Shown here in pieces: positions 28,179 to 36,622 of a DNA stretch of 64,000 nt. The notes under the pieces were generated by a model. It saw only the letters and a list, made by a program, of their open reading frames with translations. It did no database searches and was not told where the DNA came from. The stretch's first letter is position 1. Every line of letters starts with the position of its first letter. Source of the stretch: Candidatus Poribacteria bacterium (lineage in GTDB: Bacteria; Poribacteria; WGA-4E; GCA-2687025); NCBI GenBank assembly GCA_026004875.1, contig BPJZ01000001.1:64001-128000 (forward strand), given 5' to 3'. The position numbers were made by a program, and so were the translations under genes.

Positions 28179-30827
28179 CTAGGACCGTGCCCGCTCCCGC
28201 GCCGTCCGGAGACGTTCCCAGTGTTCCAAGACAGAGACGGAGTCTTGGGCTCGTCTCCACCGCTCCCGACGAAGGGCGTTCAACCGCGCCAGTAGTTCAA
28301 CCGTCGGCTCTGCGCTGGGACGACGACGCCGGGGGACGCCTAATTGTCGCACGACCCACTCGCAGAAGACAAGCAGTAGCCCCAGCCCAAGCAGCCAGGA
28401 GCGCAACGGCCGCTCCTGCACCCAGGGGCGAGGACGGATCGGCGCCCATCCCTTCGCGGGAGGGCTGTAGTACTGCCCTCCGGTCGCCTCAGCCAGCCGT
28501 CGAAGCCGCTCAGGGTCGGGAGGTACCCGGTACTCCGCCCCTCCCAGGAAGAGGATCTCTCGCCGGACCGTTGCGCCCTGTGGCGCCCGAACGCTTAGCC
28601 GGTAGGTGCCGACCCTCCGAAGGTCGAAGCCGGCCGCCGCGACGCCCCGGCGTACTGGGGCGCGTACCTTCTGGACCGTCCCCTCAGGGGCGCGGAGGAG
28701 AAATTCCGCCAGGTCGTTCGCCTCGGCGAAAAACGCCCGCACTTCGAGCCTTGCCCCGTTCAGGTTCGTGGTTAGATCGAACGGCTCCTCCACCGCCGGT
28801 AGAACGGCCTCCACCCAAGCACGAAAGGCCCCCCGCGCGCGAGGATCGGCTAGCCAACGGCGGCTCCATCGGCCTCCGTCGGTGGTCAGGGTCAGGACCC
28901 GCCCTAGGCCGAACCACCATCCGGCCAGAATCGGGTCCCCCGCTGGGGTGCGCAGGTAGACCTCCGCGGCCGGCTTAGGAGCGGTTGAGAGATATCCCTC
29001 GACCGGTGGGAGCTCAGAAACGGCCAGCGGATGATCCATCGCCGGAACAACCGAGACCGGCCCGGGATTCCAAAGCTCACCTTCCTGGCGGCTTTCCTCG
29101 GCAACGATCCGCGGAAGGGCTCGGGCGTCGCTGAGCGGATAGTAACGACCCCCGGTGAGCGCCGCCATCTCCTCAAGGGCCGGGTGGGCAGCCTCGCCGA
29201 TTCCGACGACGGAAAGAGTTATTCCGGCCTCCTCGACCCGACGGGCCGCCGCGAGTAAGTCCCCTATCGAATAGCCATCGGAGAGGAGTAACAGTTGCTT
29301 ACGCGGGAAGTGGACTCCCTCAAACAGCCGAGCGGCAGCCTCCAGCGCCGCTGGAATGTCGGTGCCGTTGCCAGGGCGCAACCGCCGGATCGCGTCAAGA
29401 AGGGGCCTTGAAGCCTCCGGCGACTGCCAGCGCAAAAGAACCTCCGGCTCTCGATCGAAGGCGACCACGCTCAAACGGTCCTGCGGCTGGAGCGCTTCCA
29501 TCGCTGCACGGACAGCAATTCGGGCCAGGTCCAGCTTGGATAATCCCTCCGCCGTTCCGGCCATACTCCCCGACTTGTCTAGGACAAGCACCAGCCCCAA
29601 AGGAAGGTGCCGATCCTGAGGGACCATCCGGACCGGCGTCAGCTCCTCAAGCGGCGTGCCCTGCCATCCCCCTAGGCCGTAGGTGTGCGGACCGCCAAGA
29701 CTCAGGAGACCGACACCAAGGTTTTGAACGGCGTCTCGGAGTGCCGCCTGCTGCGTTGGATCCAGGGCTTCGGCGGGTAGATCGTCCAGCAACAGGGCGG
29801 TCCAAGCCCGATACTCCGCCGCTGATCGAGGAAGCGCTTCGGGTGAGAGCTGGATCCATCGGTACCCTTTGGCCTCCTGGAGGAGCCGGGCCAGCGGGGA
29901 GGGACCCGCCGGGCCCGGGACAAACGCCAGGACCGGCGGCTCGGCTCGCTCGACGATCGCTCCGATCCGATCGTTCGCCGGTTGGTGGTCCCAGTCGGCC
30001 TTGAGGAAAGCAACGATCTCTGCGGACTCTCTAACGAGCGGGGGCAGGCTTCCCTCCCACTCCTGCACACCGACGCTCAGAGAAAGGGTCTGGGTGAGGG
30101 CCGTTTGTCCGTCCACCAGAAGGGAGAGCGTTCCCGTTCCCCGTTGGGTGCTTTCCAAGATCAACCGGACGGGGACGGACTCCCCCTCTCGCGTTTTGGG
30201 GGGCACCTCAATCTGCAGCAGTCGGGCGTCAGGGATCGGTTCCGGTCGCAGGGGAAGGACGTCGATCGGCACCCGCTCGGCCTGAAGGCGCGGCAGGAGG
30301 AGCTCCACCTGGCCGAGCGTTTCGGCGCCGTCGCTCAGGAGCAGAATCCGCCGCTCTCCCCAGGGGGGCAGGAGCCCGAGGCCTTGCAGAACGGCCCGCT
30401 CCAGCGAGGTTCCCTCGGTTGGGACCGGCGGCTCCCGGAGCCGATCGGCCCAACGCTCTGGGGCGTTGTTCTCCGGCGCCCCCGGCGGGATGACAACAAC
30501 CGGCTCTTCGGCAAACAGCAGAGTCGCTGCTCGCGCCCCTTTTGGAAGCCGGTCCAGATAATTGCGAAGCGCCGGAAGCTCCCTGGCCACTGCGCTCCGG
30601 CAGCTTTCGGAAACGTCCACGAGCAGGACGGCGGTCGCCTCGACACGAGAGCGGGGCCAGTACGGCCCGCTGAGCGCGGCCGCCAGGAAGGCTAGGCCAA
30701 GGACTCGCAGGAGAACTCCAAAGCGCTCCCGGCGGTTCCGCTGGCGCCGTCCCGTCCTCCAGAGGAGAAGCGTCCCCCCGATCGCCGTTAGTCCAACAAG
30801 GACGGCCCAGCCCGTCTGAGTGATCAC
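28179..30827 (-). CDS. Membrane protein with two von Willebrand factor A domains and a GATase1-like middle
   Basis: An 882-residue protein. Two N-terminal membrane helices (ALVGLTAIGGTLLLW region, and 37-58) are followed by a first VWA domain with MIDAS DVSES (71-75). A beta domain and a glutamine-amidotransferase-like segment come next (LLSLGGPHTYGLGGW, ~374-388). The second VWA domain has MIDAS DKSGSM (417-422). A C-terminal membrane helix lies near ~825. This resembles large BatA/YehP-style or DUF4159-neighbour proteins of Planctomycetes and Poribacteria that assemble surface or MoxR-linked complexes; no MoxR ATPase is in the window. GTG start at 30827. Partner: the HEAT gene just downstream. 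Confidence 0.8.
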   Translation of the reverse strand: MITQTGWAVLVGLTAIGGTLLLWRTGRRQRNRRERFGVLLRVLGLAFLAAALSGPYWPRSRVEATAVLLVDVSESCRSAVARELPALRNYLDRLPKGARAATLLFAEEPVVVIPPGAPENNAPERWADRLREPPVPTEGTSLERAVLQGLGLLPPWGERRILLLSDGAETLGQVELLLPRLQAERVPIDVLPLRPEPIPDARLLQIEVPPKTREGESVPVRLILESTQRGTGTLSLLVDGQTALTQTLSLSVGVQEWEGSLPPLVRESAEIVAFLKADWDHQPANDRIGAIVERAEPPVLAFVPGPAGPSPLARLLQEAKGYRWIQLSPEALPRSAAEYRAWTALLLDDLPAEALDPTQQAALRDAVQNLGVGLLSLGGPHTYGLGGWQGTPLEELTPVRMVPQDRHLPLGLVLVLDKSGSMAGTAEGLSKLDLARIAVRAAMEALQPQDRLSVVAFDREPEVLLRWQSPEASRPLLDAIRRLRPGNGTDIPAALEAAARLFEGVHFPRKQLLLLSDGYSIGDLLAAARRVEEAGITLSVVGIGEAAHPALEEMAALTGGRYYPLSDARALPRIVAEESRQEGELWNPGPVSVVPAMDHPLAVSELPPVEGYLSTAPKPAAEVYLRTPAGDPILAGWWFGLGRVLTLTTDGGRWSRRWLADPRARGAFRAWVEAVLPAVEEPFDLTTNLNGARLEVRAFFAEANDLAEFLLRAPEGTVQKVRAPVRRGVAAAGFDLRRVGTYRLSVRAPQGATVRREILFLGGAEYRVPPDPERLRRLAEATGGQYYSPPAKGWAPIRPRPWVQERPLRSWLLGLGLLLVFCEWVVRQLGVPRRRRPSAEPTVELLARLNALRRERWRRAQDSVSVLEHWERLRTARERARS

Positions 30828-31002
30828 CTCAGGTCAGCTCCTCTCCTCATCACAGGGAGTGTTCCGAACCGGACGGGGGAAGACAAGGCGAGGTTCTGCA
30901 AAAACCTCTGCTTTGCCCGTTTCGCCGTGAAAGCCGTGGGGTATTATTCCTCGTCGTCTGGGTGTGTTCGTTGCGTCCTGATCCGGGGAGAAACAAAGCC
31001 GG

Positions 31003-31887
31003 ATGCGAATCGGAATTCTCTCGCGGGGCCGATTGAACTATTCCACCCGCCGGCTGGGCCGAGCGGCCAACCGACGCGGGCACCGCGTGACGCTGATGGA
31101 CCCGTTCGACTGCACGATGTTCGTCGCCGCTGGAAGGCCCCGCATCCTCCACCGCGGCCGATCGGTGGAGGGGCTCCACGTCCTGATTCCGCGCTTGAGC
31201 AGCGCGACGGCTCGTTACGGCCTGGAGGTGATCGCCCACTTCGAGTGGGTCGGGGTTCCCTCGGTCAATCCGGCGGAGGCGATCGCCACCGCGCGGAACA
31301 AATGGCGCGCGCTTCGTGCCCTCTCTGAAGCCGGCGTGCCGGTTCCGGCCTCCTTTGCCGCCGGCTCCACTGAAGGATTGGAACGAGCGGTCGCCCGCAT
31401 CGGGGGGTACCCTTTCTTGATCAAACCGTTCGAGGGAACTCAGGGCAACGGATTGATCCTTTTGGAGACGGCCACCACGGCGGCGCTGACGCTGGACACC
31501 CTTTGGAACCTAAGGCAGGACTACGTTGCACAGCGGTTCTACGCCGAGAGCGCCGGTTCCGACGTGCGGGTACTGGTGGTCGGCGATCGGGTCTTGGGGG
31601 CTATGCAGCGGGTGGCCGCACCGGGGGAGTTCCGGGCCAACTTTCACCGCGGCGGGCTGGGCCGCGCGATCCCAATCGAGGAGGAGATCGCTGAGTTGGC
31701 CGTCCGCGCCGCACGGGCGGTCGGACTGGGCGTTGCCGGAGTGGATCTGCTGCTGACCCACGAGGGACCAGTCGTCCTGGAGGTGAACCCTTCACCAGGG
31801 TTTGAGGGCTTCGAACAGGCAACCGGCGCCGACGTAGCCGACGCGATCGTCGCCTACGCCGAGCGCATCGCCCGCACGCCTTCGTGA
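31003..31887 (+). CDS. rimK: RimK-family ATP-grasp ligase
   Basis: A 294-residue ATP-grasp enzyme. The N-terminal domain (MRIGILSRGRLNYSTRRLGRAANRRGHRVTLMDP) and IPRLSSATARYGLEVIAHFEWVGVPSVN are typical RimK. The ATP-grasp core has FLIKPFEGTQGNGLILLE, with DVRVLVVGDRVLGAMQR and a metal site at GVAGVDLLLTHEGPVVLEVNPSPGFEGFEQATG. The E. coli enzyme adds glutamate to ribosomal protein S6; relatives ligate amino acids to other carriers, including LysW systems. No LysW-like gene is nearby, so the S6-type or a generic alpha-L-glutamate ligase reading is preferred, with the substrate open. ATG 31003 follows a GGGGAGAAA. It converges on radC. Confidence 0.88.
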   Translation: MRIGILSRGRLNYSTRRLGRAANRRGHRVTLMDPFDCTMFVAAGRPRILHRGRSVEGLHVLIPRLSSATARYGLEVIAHFEWVGVPSVNPAEAIATARNKWRALRALSEAGVPVPASFAAGSTEGLERAVARIGGYPFLIKPFEGTQGNGLILLETATTAALTLDTLWNLRQDYVAQRFYAESAGSDVRVLVVGDRVLGAMQRVAAPGEFRANFHRGGLGRAIPIEEEIAELAVRAARAVGLGVAGVDLLLTHEGPVVLEVNPSPGFEGFEQATGADVADAIVAYAERIARTPS

Positions 31888-31897
31888 GCGGGCCCTC

Positions 31898-32545
31898 TCA
31901 GAGCAGAAGCCGCTCCTTGAGGCTGCAGTAGCGCCCCTCGCCGATGATGATGTGGTCCAAAACGGGGATCTCCAGAAGTCGCCCGGCTTCGACCACCCGC
32001 TTCGTCACGGCGATGTCCTCGCGGCTTGGCTCCGGATCCCCAGAGGGATGGTTATGGGCCAAAATCAGCGAGGCCGCCGAATTATCGATCGCAAAGTGGA
32101 AGATCTCGCGCGGGTGGATCACGCTGGCGTTGAGCGTTCCAATGAAGATCGGTCGGTAGTTGGTCACAACGTTTTTCGCGTTGAGTGCCAGGACATAAAG
32201 TATTTCCTGTTGAACCCCTCGGACGGCCGGGGTGAGGAACTCGACCACGTCTTTGGCGCTACGCACCTGCAAGCGTCGGGAGGGCACAAACTGACTCCAC
32301 CGGCGGGCCAACTCAAAAGCGGCGGCAATCTGGGCCGCCTGCGCCCGACCGATCCCGATGGTAAGGGTCAGTCCTTGAGGGCTCTCCTCCCCCAGGCGTA
32401 GAAGATCTCCATCGTAGTGACGAAGCAGGCGTTGGACTCGCTCCACCGCCTCAGTGGAGTTGCCAATCAGCGCGGCCAGGAGCTCTGCAACGGAGAGCGC
32501 CTCCGGTCCGACCTCAAAGATGCGATCACGAGGCCGTTCCCTCAT
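31898..32545 (-). CDS. radC: RadC/JAB-domain protein
   Basis: A 215-residue RadC-family protein. It has an N-terminal helix-hairpin-helix-like part (LTLTIGIGRAQAAQIAAAFELA). A C-terminal JAB/MPN metalloprotease-like domain follows, with the signature HNHPSGDPEPSRED (H164, H166, D177). Typical flanking blocks are LNASVIHPREIFHFAI and GRLLEIPVLDHIIIGEG. I chose ATG 32545, which overlaps the end of the nucleoside-hydrolase gene by 20 bases; a GTG/ATG further upstream would overlap more. RadC was named for DNA repair, but its biochemical role is unsettled. The overlap suggests translational coupling. Confidence 0.9.
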   Translation of the reverse strand: MRERPRDRIFEVGPEALSVAELLAALIGNSTEAVERVQRLLRHYDGDLLRLGEESPQGLTLTIGIGRAQAAQIAAAFELARRWSQFVPSRRLQVRSAKDVVEFLTPAVRGVQQEILYVLALNAKNVVTNYRPIFIGTLNASVIHPREIFHFAIDNSAASLILAHNHPSGDPEPSREDIAVTKRVVEAGRLLEIPVLDHIIIGEGRYCSLKERLLL

Positions 32546-33455
32546 CCCTTCCGCTCCCCGAGACGACGGCAAAGTAATGCTCGAAGAAGGCTTCCGGGTT
32601 TACCTCAACGGCGATTCGATGCCGCTTTTGGTCGGTATGAGAAAGGAACTGGGTCAATCCAGCGAGCGGCCCCGGACCCGTCTCAACGCGCACTTCTCCG
32701 TCCTGATATTCGCACAGCTCCGGCCGGAAGATCGTCGCGGCGGCCAGCGGGTCGTGAAAGGTGATCTGAGAGCGTCCGCGGAACCAAACCTCGGCCATCT
32801 GGGCAACTATCGAAAGCGGACCACCGGCCTCCCGAAAGCGCCGCCTGCAGGTGTCCGCGTCCAGCACACAACGAGTGGTCACCTCCAGCCCAATAGCGAC
32901 GGTGCGGGGCGTCTTTGCCCGATAGACAATCCCGGTGGCCAGCGGGTCGCAGAGTGCGTTCCATTCCCGCGCGCCAGGGCCGTGACCCCCTCGCGCCGTG
33001 AAGACGCCGTTCATCAACACTAACTCCCGGAGCATCTCCGGAATCTCCGGATCGGTCAAAAACAACAGCGCCACGTTGGTCAGCGGGCCGATCGCTAGCA
33101 AGACCACCTCCCCAGGACGGGAACGGATCGCCTCCTGGAGGAACGCAACCGCCCGAAACGAGGGGAACTCCAAACGGTGGGGGCGATTTTGGATCGCCTC
33201 GTATTGAGGCACGTGGGGCTGTCCTGGCCCGTGCCAAAGGGGCCCTGGTGATCCGGGATAGATCGGCACCCCTTCTTTTCCGGCGGCGCGGCAGACCGCA
33301 TCGGCCAGCGCCGCCCGCTGAACGGTGTCCCCGCTCACCGTGGTGACCCCTAGCAACTCGCACGCCTGCTGCCGAAGCAAGTAGGCCAGGCAAACGGCGT
33401 CGTCAATGTCGGAACCGATATCCGTGTCTAAAAGAACGGGCGTCTTGTTCCCCAC
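32526..33455 (-). CDS. Nucleoside hydrolase (inosine-uridine preferring family)
   Basis: A 309-residue N-ribohydrolase expected to split nucleosides into base and ribose. The N-terminus reads NKTPVLLDTDIGSDIDDAVCLAYLL. The aspartate cluster DTDIGSDIDDA is the Ca2+/ribose site, with a two-residue spacer relative to the classical DTDPGIDDA. LLAIGPLTNVALLF, VLMNGVF and a late FHDPLAAATIFRPEL (histidine) complete the fold. GTG 33455 is chosen because AGGAG lies 8 bases upstream and the family starts there. It is divergent from dut with about 70 bases between. Specificity (pyrimidine or purine) cannot be told. Confidence 0.9.
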   Translation of the reverse strand: MGNKTPVLLDTDIGSDIDDAVCLAYLLRQQACELLGVTTVSGDTVQRAALADAVCRAAGKEGVPIYPGSPGPLWHGPGQPHVPQYEAIQNRPHRLEFPSFRAVAFLQEAIRSRPGEVVLLAIGPLTNVALLFLTDPEIPEMLRELVLMNGVFTARGGHGPGAREWNALCDPLATGIVYRAKTPRTVAIGLEVTTRCVLDADTCRRRFREAGGPLSIVAQMAEVWFRGRSQITFHDPLAAATIFRPELCEYQDGEVRVETGPGPLAGLTQFLSHTDQKRHRIAVEVNPEAFFEHYFAVVSGSGRDEGTAS

Positions 33456-33524
33456 AGAACGTTCTCCTACACTGAGGTCGGATCGCTGAGGAGTACCTCT
33501 TACGGTAAACCGAGGACAACGACG

Positions 33525-33950
33525 GTGCAACTTCGAGTTCAGCGGCTCCGGCCCGGCGCTCGACTTCCGACGCGCGGCAGCCAGGAGGCCGCCGGCTGGG
33601 ATCTATACGCGGCGCTCGAGGAACCGATCCTCCTAAAGCCGGGGGAGACGGTACGGGTCCCCACCGGCTTGGCGCTAGAAATTCCCGCCGGGCACTTCGG
33701 GCTGATCAAGGATCGCAGCTCCTGGGCACTGCGCGGGCTACGCACCAGCGCCGGAGTGATCGATGCCGACTATCGCGGTGAAGTTCAGATCGTCCTGACC
33801 AACTACGGAGACGAGATCCAGACGATTCAGCCCGGCGAGCGAGTGGCTCAGCTGATCCTGATTCGCTACGAGCGCGCCGAGTTGGTCGAGGCGGAGCGTC
33901 TAGAAGCGACCCGGCGCGGCAGCGGAGGGTTCGGCTCGACCGGCCGCTAG
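33525..33950 (+). CDS. dut: dUTP diphosphatase
   Basis: A 141-residue trimeric-type dUTPase (EC 3.6.1.23) that removes dUTP and supplies dUMP. All five family motifs are visible: AAGWDLYA (I), DRSSWALRG (II), AGVIDADYRGEV (III), GERVAQLILI (IV) and GSGGFGSTGR (V). Length is normal. Start is GTG 33525. It heads a plus-strand run with the cupin and enolase-superfamily genes, with gaps of 36 and 10 bases. Confidence 0.96.
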   Translation: MQLRVQRLRPGARLPTRGSQEAAGWDLYAALEEPILLKPGETVRVPTGLALEIPAGHFGLIKDRSSWALRGLRTSAGVIDADYRGEVQIVLTNYGDEIQTIQPGERVAQLILIRYERAELVEAERLEATRRGSGGFGSTGR

Positions 33951-33986
33951 CCCCAAAAACTGCGCGAAGAGAAGGAGATGCGACCG

Positions 33987-34349
33987 ATGGAAAAACGGTC
34001 CCTGGTACGAGCCTCTGAGGTTCTTGTCGAACGGCTCCCCCATTGCGTGTTGCAGTGGCACTGTCACGGGAAGAACACCCCGGCCCAACACCTGGCGCTG
34101 GGAACCGCCACCTTTCCCAAGGGCGGAGGGCACGACCGTCACTATCACCCAAACGCCGAGGAGTTCATCTACGTCGTTCAAGGGAAGGCCCGACAGGGGC
34201 TGGAAGACCAGGAGTTCGAGATGGAACCGGGGGACTGTATTCTGATTCCGCAGGGGGCCGTCCACTACACAAGAAATGTAGGGGATGGGGAGCTGATCAT
34301 CCTGGTGGGCTTCAGCTCACCCCATCCGGAGACGGTGGACCTCAAGTAG
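33987..34349 (+). CDS. Single-domain cupin protein
   Basis: A 120-residue cupin_2 protein. The first cupin motif is GGGHDRHYHPNAEEFIYVVQGKA, with two histidines and a glutamate as metal ligands. The second motif is PGDCILIPQGAVHYTRNVGDGE with its histidine. ATG 33987 is preferred because AAGGAG is 9 bases upstream; an ATG nine bases earlier has poor spacing. Small cupins are often sugar isomerases, dioxygenases or binding proteins. Its place 10 bases before the L-rhamnonate dehydratase-like gene suggests a role in sugar-acid metabolism (inference). Confidence 0.85.
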   Translation: MEKRSLVRASEVLVERLPHCVLQWHCHGKNTPAQHLALGTATFPKGGGHDRHYHPNAEEFIYVVQGKARQGLEDQEFEMEPGDCILIPQGAVHYTRNVGDGELIILVGFSSPHPETVDLK

Positions 34350-34359
34350 GAGCGGAACG

Positions 34360-35529
34360 ATGCGCATCCGTTCGGTCGAGGTGTGTCGTCTGGAGCGGCC
34401 GCCGGACGCGAGCGCGGAGCCTGCAACCCCCCGGCGGGAGCCATGGGCCGTCCACGCTGAAGTGGCCAATCCGATGTCCAAGTTCCAGCGCTTCAAGCGT
34501 CATCGGAGCCTCTGGCTGCCCAAGTGGCCGCCGGTCTTCGTGAAGGTCACTGCCGAAGACGGCACCTGGGGACTCGGGATGACCTCCCACGGGCGCCCGG
34601 TGGCGGCTATCATCGAAGACCACTTAGGGCCGCTGCTGATCGGGGAGAACGCCTTCGCCGTCGAACGGTGCTGGGACCTGATGAACCGCGCCACCAAGCC
34701 GTACGGCACCTCCGGCTTGGCCTGCTGCGCCATCTCTGCGCTCGACTTAGCCCTTTGGGACCTGGTGGGGAAGCTTTTGGACCGTCCTGTTTATGAACTG
34801 CTGGGCGGTCCAGCGCGTGAGCGGATCTTTACCTATGCCACCGGAAACGATGTGGATTGGTACCAAGAGTGTGGCTTTCGAGCCTTCAAGTTAGCCTGTC
34901 CTTATGGTCCTGCGGACGGTTGGGAGGGCCTCCAAGCCAACGAGGAGCTGGTCGCCAGGGCGCGGGAGCAGATCGGCGACGAGGCCGAACTGATGCTCGA
35001 CTGTTACATGGCCTTCGACGTGGACTATACCGTCCGACTGGCGGAGCAGCTCCGTCCCTATCACCTGCGCTGGATCGAAGAGTTTCTATTTCCCGAGGAC
35101 TTTGAGGGACACCGCGCCGTTCGGGAGCGGATCCCTTGGCAACCGCTGGCCGGCGGCGAGCACCTGTTCACCCCTTGGCCTTTCCGCCGGCTGATCGAAG
35201 ACCGCTCGCTGGACGTGCTTCAGCCGGACATCTTCTGGGTCGGCGGCCTGACCGCCTGCCGGCACATCTGCACTATCGCCAACGCTGCGAACGTCGCGGT
35301 GATCCTGCACGGCGGAGGGATGCACCCTTATGGGCTCCACTTGACGGCGGCTATGCCGAACACGCCCTGGGCGGAGTACTTCATTGCGAGTCCGCCGGGG
35401 ATTCCCCTGAACCAGACTAAGCCGCTGTTGGCCACCGTCGTTCCGGAGGCGGGCTTCATCTTTCCGACCGACGCGCCAGGGTTTGGTTTGGAGGTCAAAG
35501 AGGAGTGGCTCAAGCCCTTCTTTGGGTGA
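34360..35529 (+). CDS. Enolase-superfamily dehydratase, probably L-rhamnonate dehydratase-like
   Basis: A 389-residue mandelate-racemase-type enzyme. Residues 37-47 (ANPMSKFQRFK) match the ATPMSKY segment of L-rhamnonate dehydratase (EC 4.2.1.90). ISALDLALWDLVGKLLDRPVYELLGG is the superfamily linker. Metal ligands are D214 (LMLDCYM), E240 (RWIEEF) and E267 (GGEHLF). A catalytic-type histidine is at H317 (ILHGGGMHPYG), with the QPD(I/V)xWxGGLT block before it. The match to rhamnonate dehydratase is by remembered motifs; fuconate or other acid-sugar dehydratases remain possible. It would convert a sugar acid to a 2-keto-3-deoxy acid. It follows the cupin gene directly. Confidence 0.82.
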   Translation: MRIRSVEVCRLERPPDASAEPATPRREPWAVHAEVANPMSKFQRFKRHRSLWLPKWPPVFVKVTAEDGTWGLGMTSHGRPVAAIIEDHLGPLLIGENAFAVERCWDLMNRATKPYGTSGLACCAISALDLALWDLVGKLLDRPVYELLGGPARERIFTYATGNDVDWYQECGFRAFKLACPYGPADGWEGLQANEELVARAREQIGDEAELMLDCYMAFDVDYTVRLAEQLRPYHLRWIEEFLFPEDFEGHRAVRERIPWQPLAGGEHLFTPWPFRRLIEDRSLDVLQPDIFWVGGLTACRHICTIANAANVAVILHGGGMHPYGLHLTAAMPNTPWAEYFIASPPGIPLNQTKPLLATVVPEAGFIFPTDAPGFGLEVKEEWLKPFFG

Positions 35530-35599
35530 ACCGTCCGGCCGAACCTCCCGATAGAAAAGAAGAGTCAACAATCCAGTAAGGAGAGGGGTACTGTTTTCG

Positions 35600-36616
35600 G
35601 TGAGCTGGCGAACGCTGCCGCCGTCGAGCCGGTCGGCGTCGGTGAGCCCGGAACGGCTGGCGTTGTTTCAAACGCTGGTGAACCCCGCCTTTCCCGACCG
35701 CCGAGTCCGGTTTGTCGAGCGGTTCCCGGGTCGAGGGGAGAACGAAGTCTACCGGGTCTTCTTGAGCGACGGACCGCCCTCCAGCGTCGTGGTCAAGGTC
35801 TTTCGACGGGCTGCAGGAGCAGAGCTGGCTCGGCTCTGCTGCCTGCGCGAGGTGGCCGCCCGCGAGGCGCTCCGGAAGATTCACCTTCCCGTCCCCGCGC
35901 TCCATGGATTTTACGCCTACGAGGGAACAAACGAGGCGTTCGACTATCTGATTTTAGAGTACGTGGACGCCGATCCGGTCGGTCCGAACTTCTCCTTTCT
36001 CTCCAGCGACCGGCTCTGGCGAGTTGGGTTTCAGCTAGGGGAGTGGCTCCGCCAGATGCATGCGATCCGTTTTGATCGGGTCGGGGAGGCGGTCGGCTCG
36101 GAGCTGTTGGCCGCCTCGGAGTGGGGCTGGGCCCCTTCGCTCGCTGGGCTGTACGCTGGAGCCGTCGAGCGGCACCTTGGAAAGCTTCCCGACGAGCTTC
36201 GCTTGCAGGTGGAGTCGGTCTTTGTCCGACGGATGCCGCTGGTCGAAAGGTGCGAAGCGAGCGCGGGCGTACTGATTCACGGCGGCTTAGACCCGGGCAA
36301 CTTACTGGTGGTCACCCACGACCGGGAGCGCCCCCTTCGCGCCCTCATAGACTTCGATGAGGCGCTTCTGCTCTGCCCGGAGGCGGAGCTCGGAATCCTT
36401 CACCACCGCTGGGCGGTCGGAGCCAGCGCTGAGCGACATGGGGCCTACCGTTCCTTACGCGAGGGCCTCTTGGAGGCCTACCAGCCCCAGCGGCTGGGAG
36501 AGGATTGGGAGGAGCGCGCCTGTGCCTTCGCCCTTTTGGAGGCCCTGCGCGGCTGGGAGACGCTCTCCAACCGAGAATATCTGCTCCGGATTGCCGGAGG
36601 GGGCTCCGGCGGCTAA
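35600..36616 (+). CDS. Aminoglycoside phosphotransferase (APH)-fold protein with altered catalytic loop
   Basis: A 338-residue kinase-fold protein. ATP-lysine is likely K66 (SVVVKVF) and a hinge follows at LILEYVDAD. The catalytic loop reads HGGLDPGN (227-234). The family pattern is HGDxxxxN, so the position of the catalytic aspartate is glycine (G229), with an aspartate two residues later. The metal motif reads IDFDEA (D251). APH-fold proteins phosphorylate sugars, choline or antibiotics; this one may have shifted or lost activity. GTG start at 35600; GGAGAGGGG lies upstream. It lies 70 bases after the dehydratase, so it may act on a related sugar, but nothing proves it. Confidence 0.78.
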   Translation: MSWRTLPPSSRSASVSPERLALFQTLVNPAFPDRRVRFVERFPGRGENEVYRVFLSDGPPSSVVVKVFRRAAGAELARLCCLREVAAREALRKIHLPVPALHGFYAYEGTNEAFDYLILEYVDADPVGPNFSFLSSDRLWRVGFQLGEWLRQMHAIRFDRVGEAVGSELLAASEWGWAPSLAGLYAGAVERHLGKLPDELRLQVESVFVRRMPLVERCEASAGVLIHGGLDPGNLLVVTHDRERPLRALIDFDEALLLCPEAELGILHHRWAVGASAERHGAYRSLREGLLEAYQPQRLGEDWEERACAFALLEALRGWETLSNREYLLRIAGGGSGG

Positions 36617-36622
36617 AGCCCC

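Noticed and set aside
33456-33465. AGAACGTTCT palindrome between nucleoside hydrolase and dut, resembling a LexA half-site pair
   Set aside because: The spacing does not fit GAACN4GTTC, and the site falls between the ribosome binding site and the start codon of the nucleoside hydrolase, so a chance palindrome is likely.
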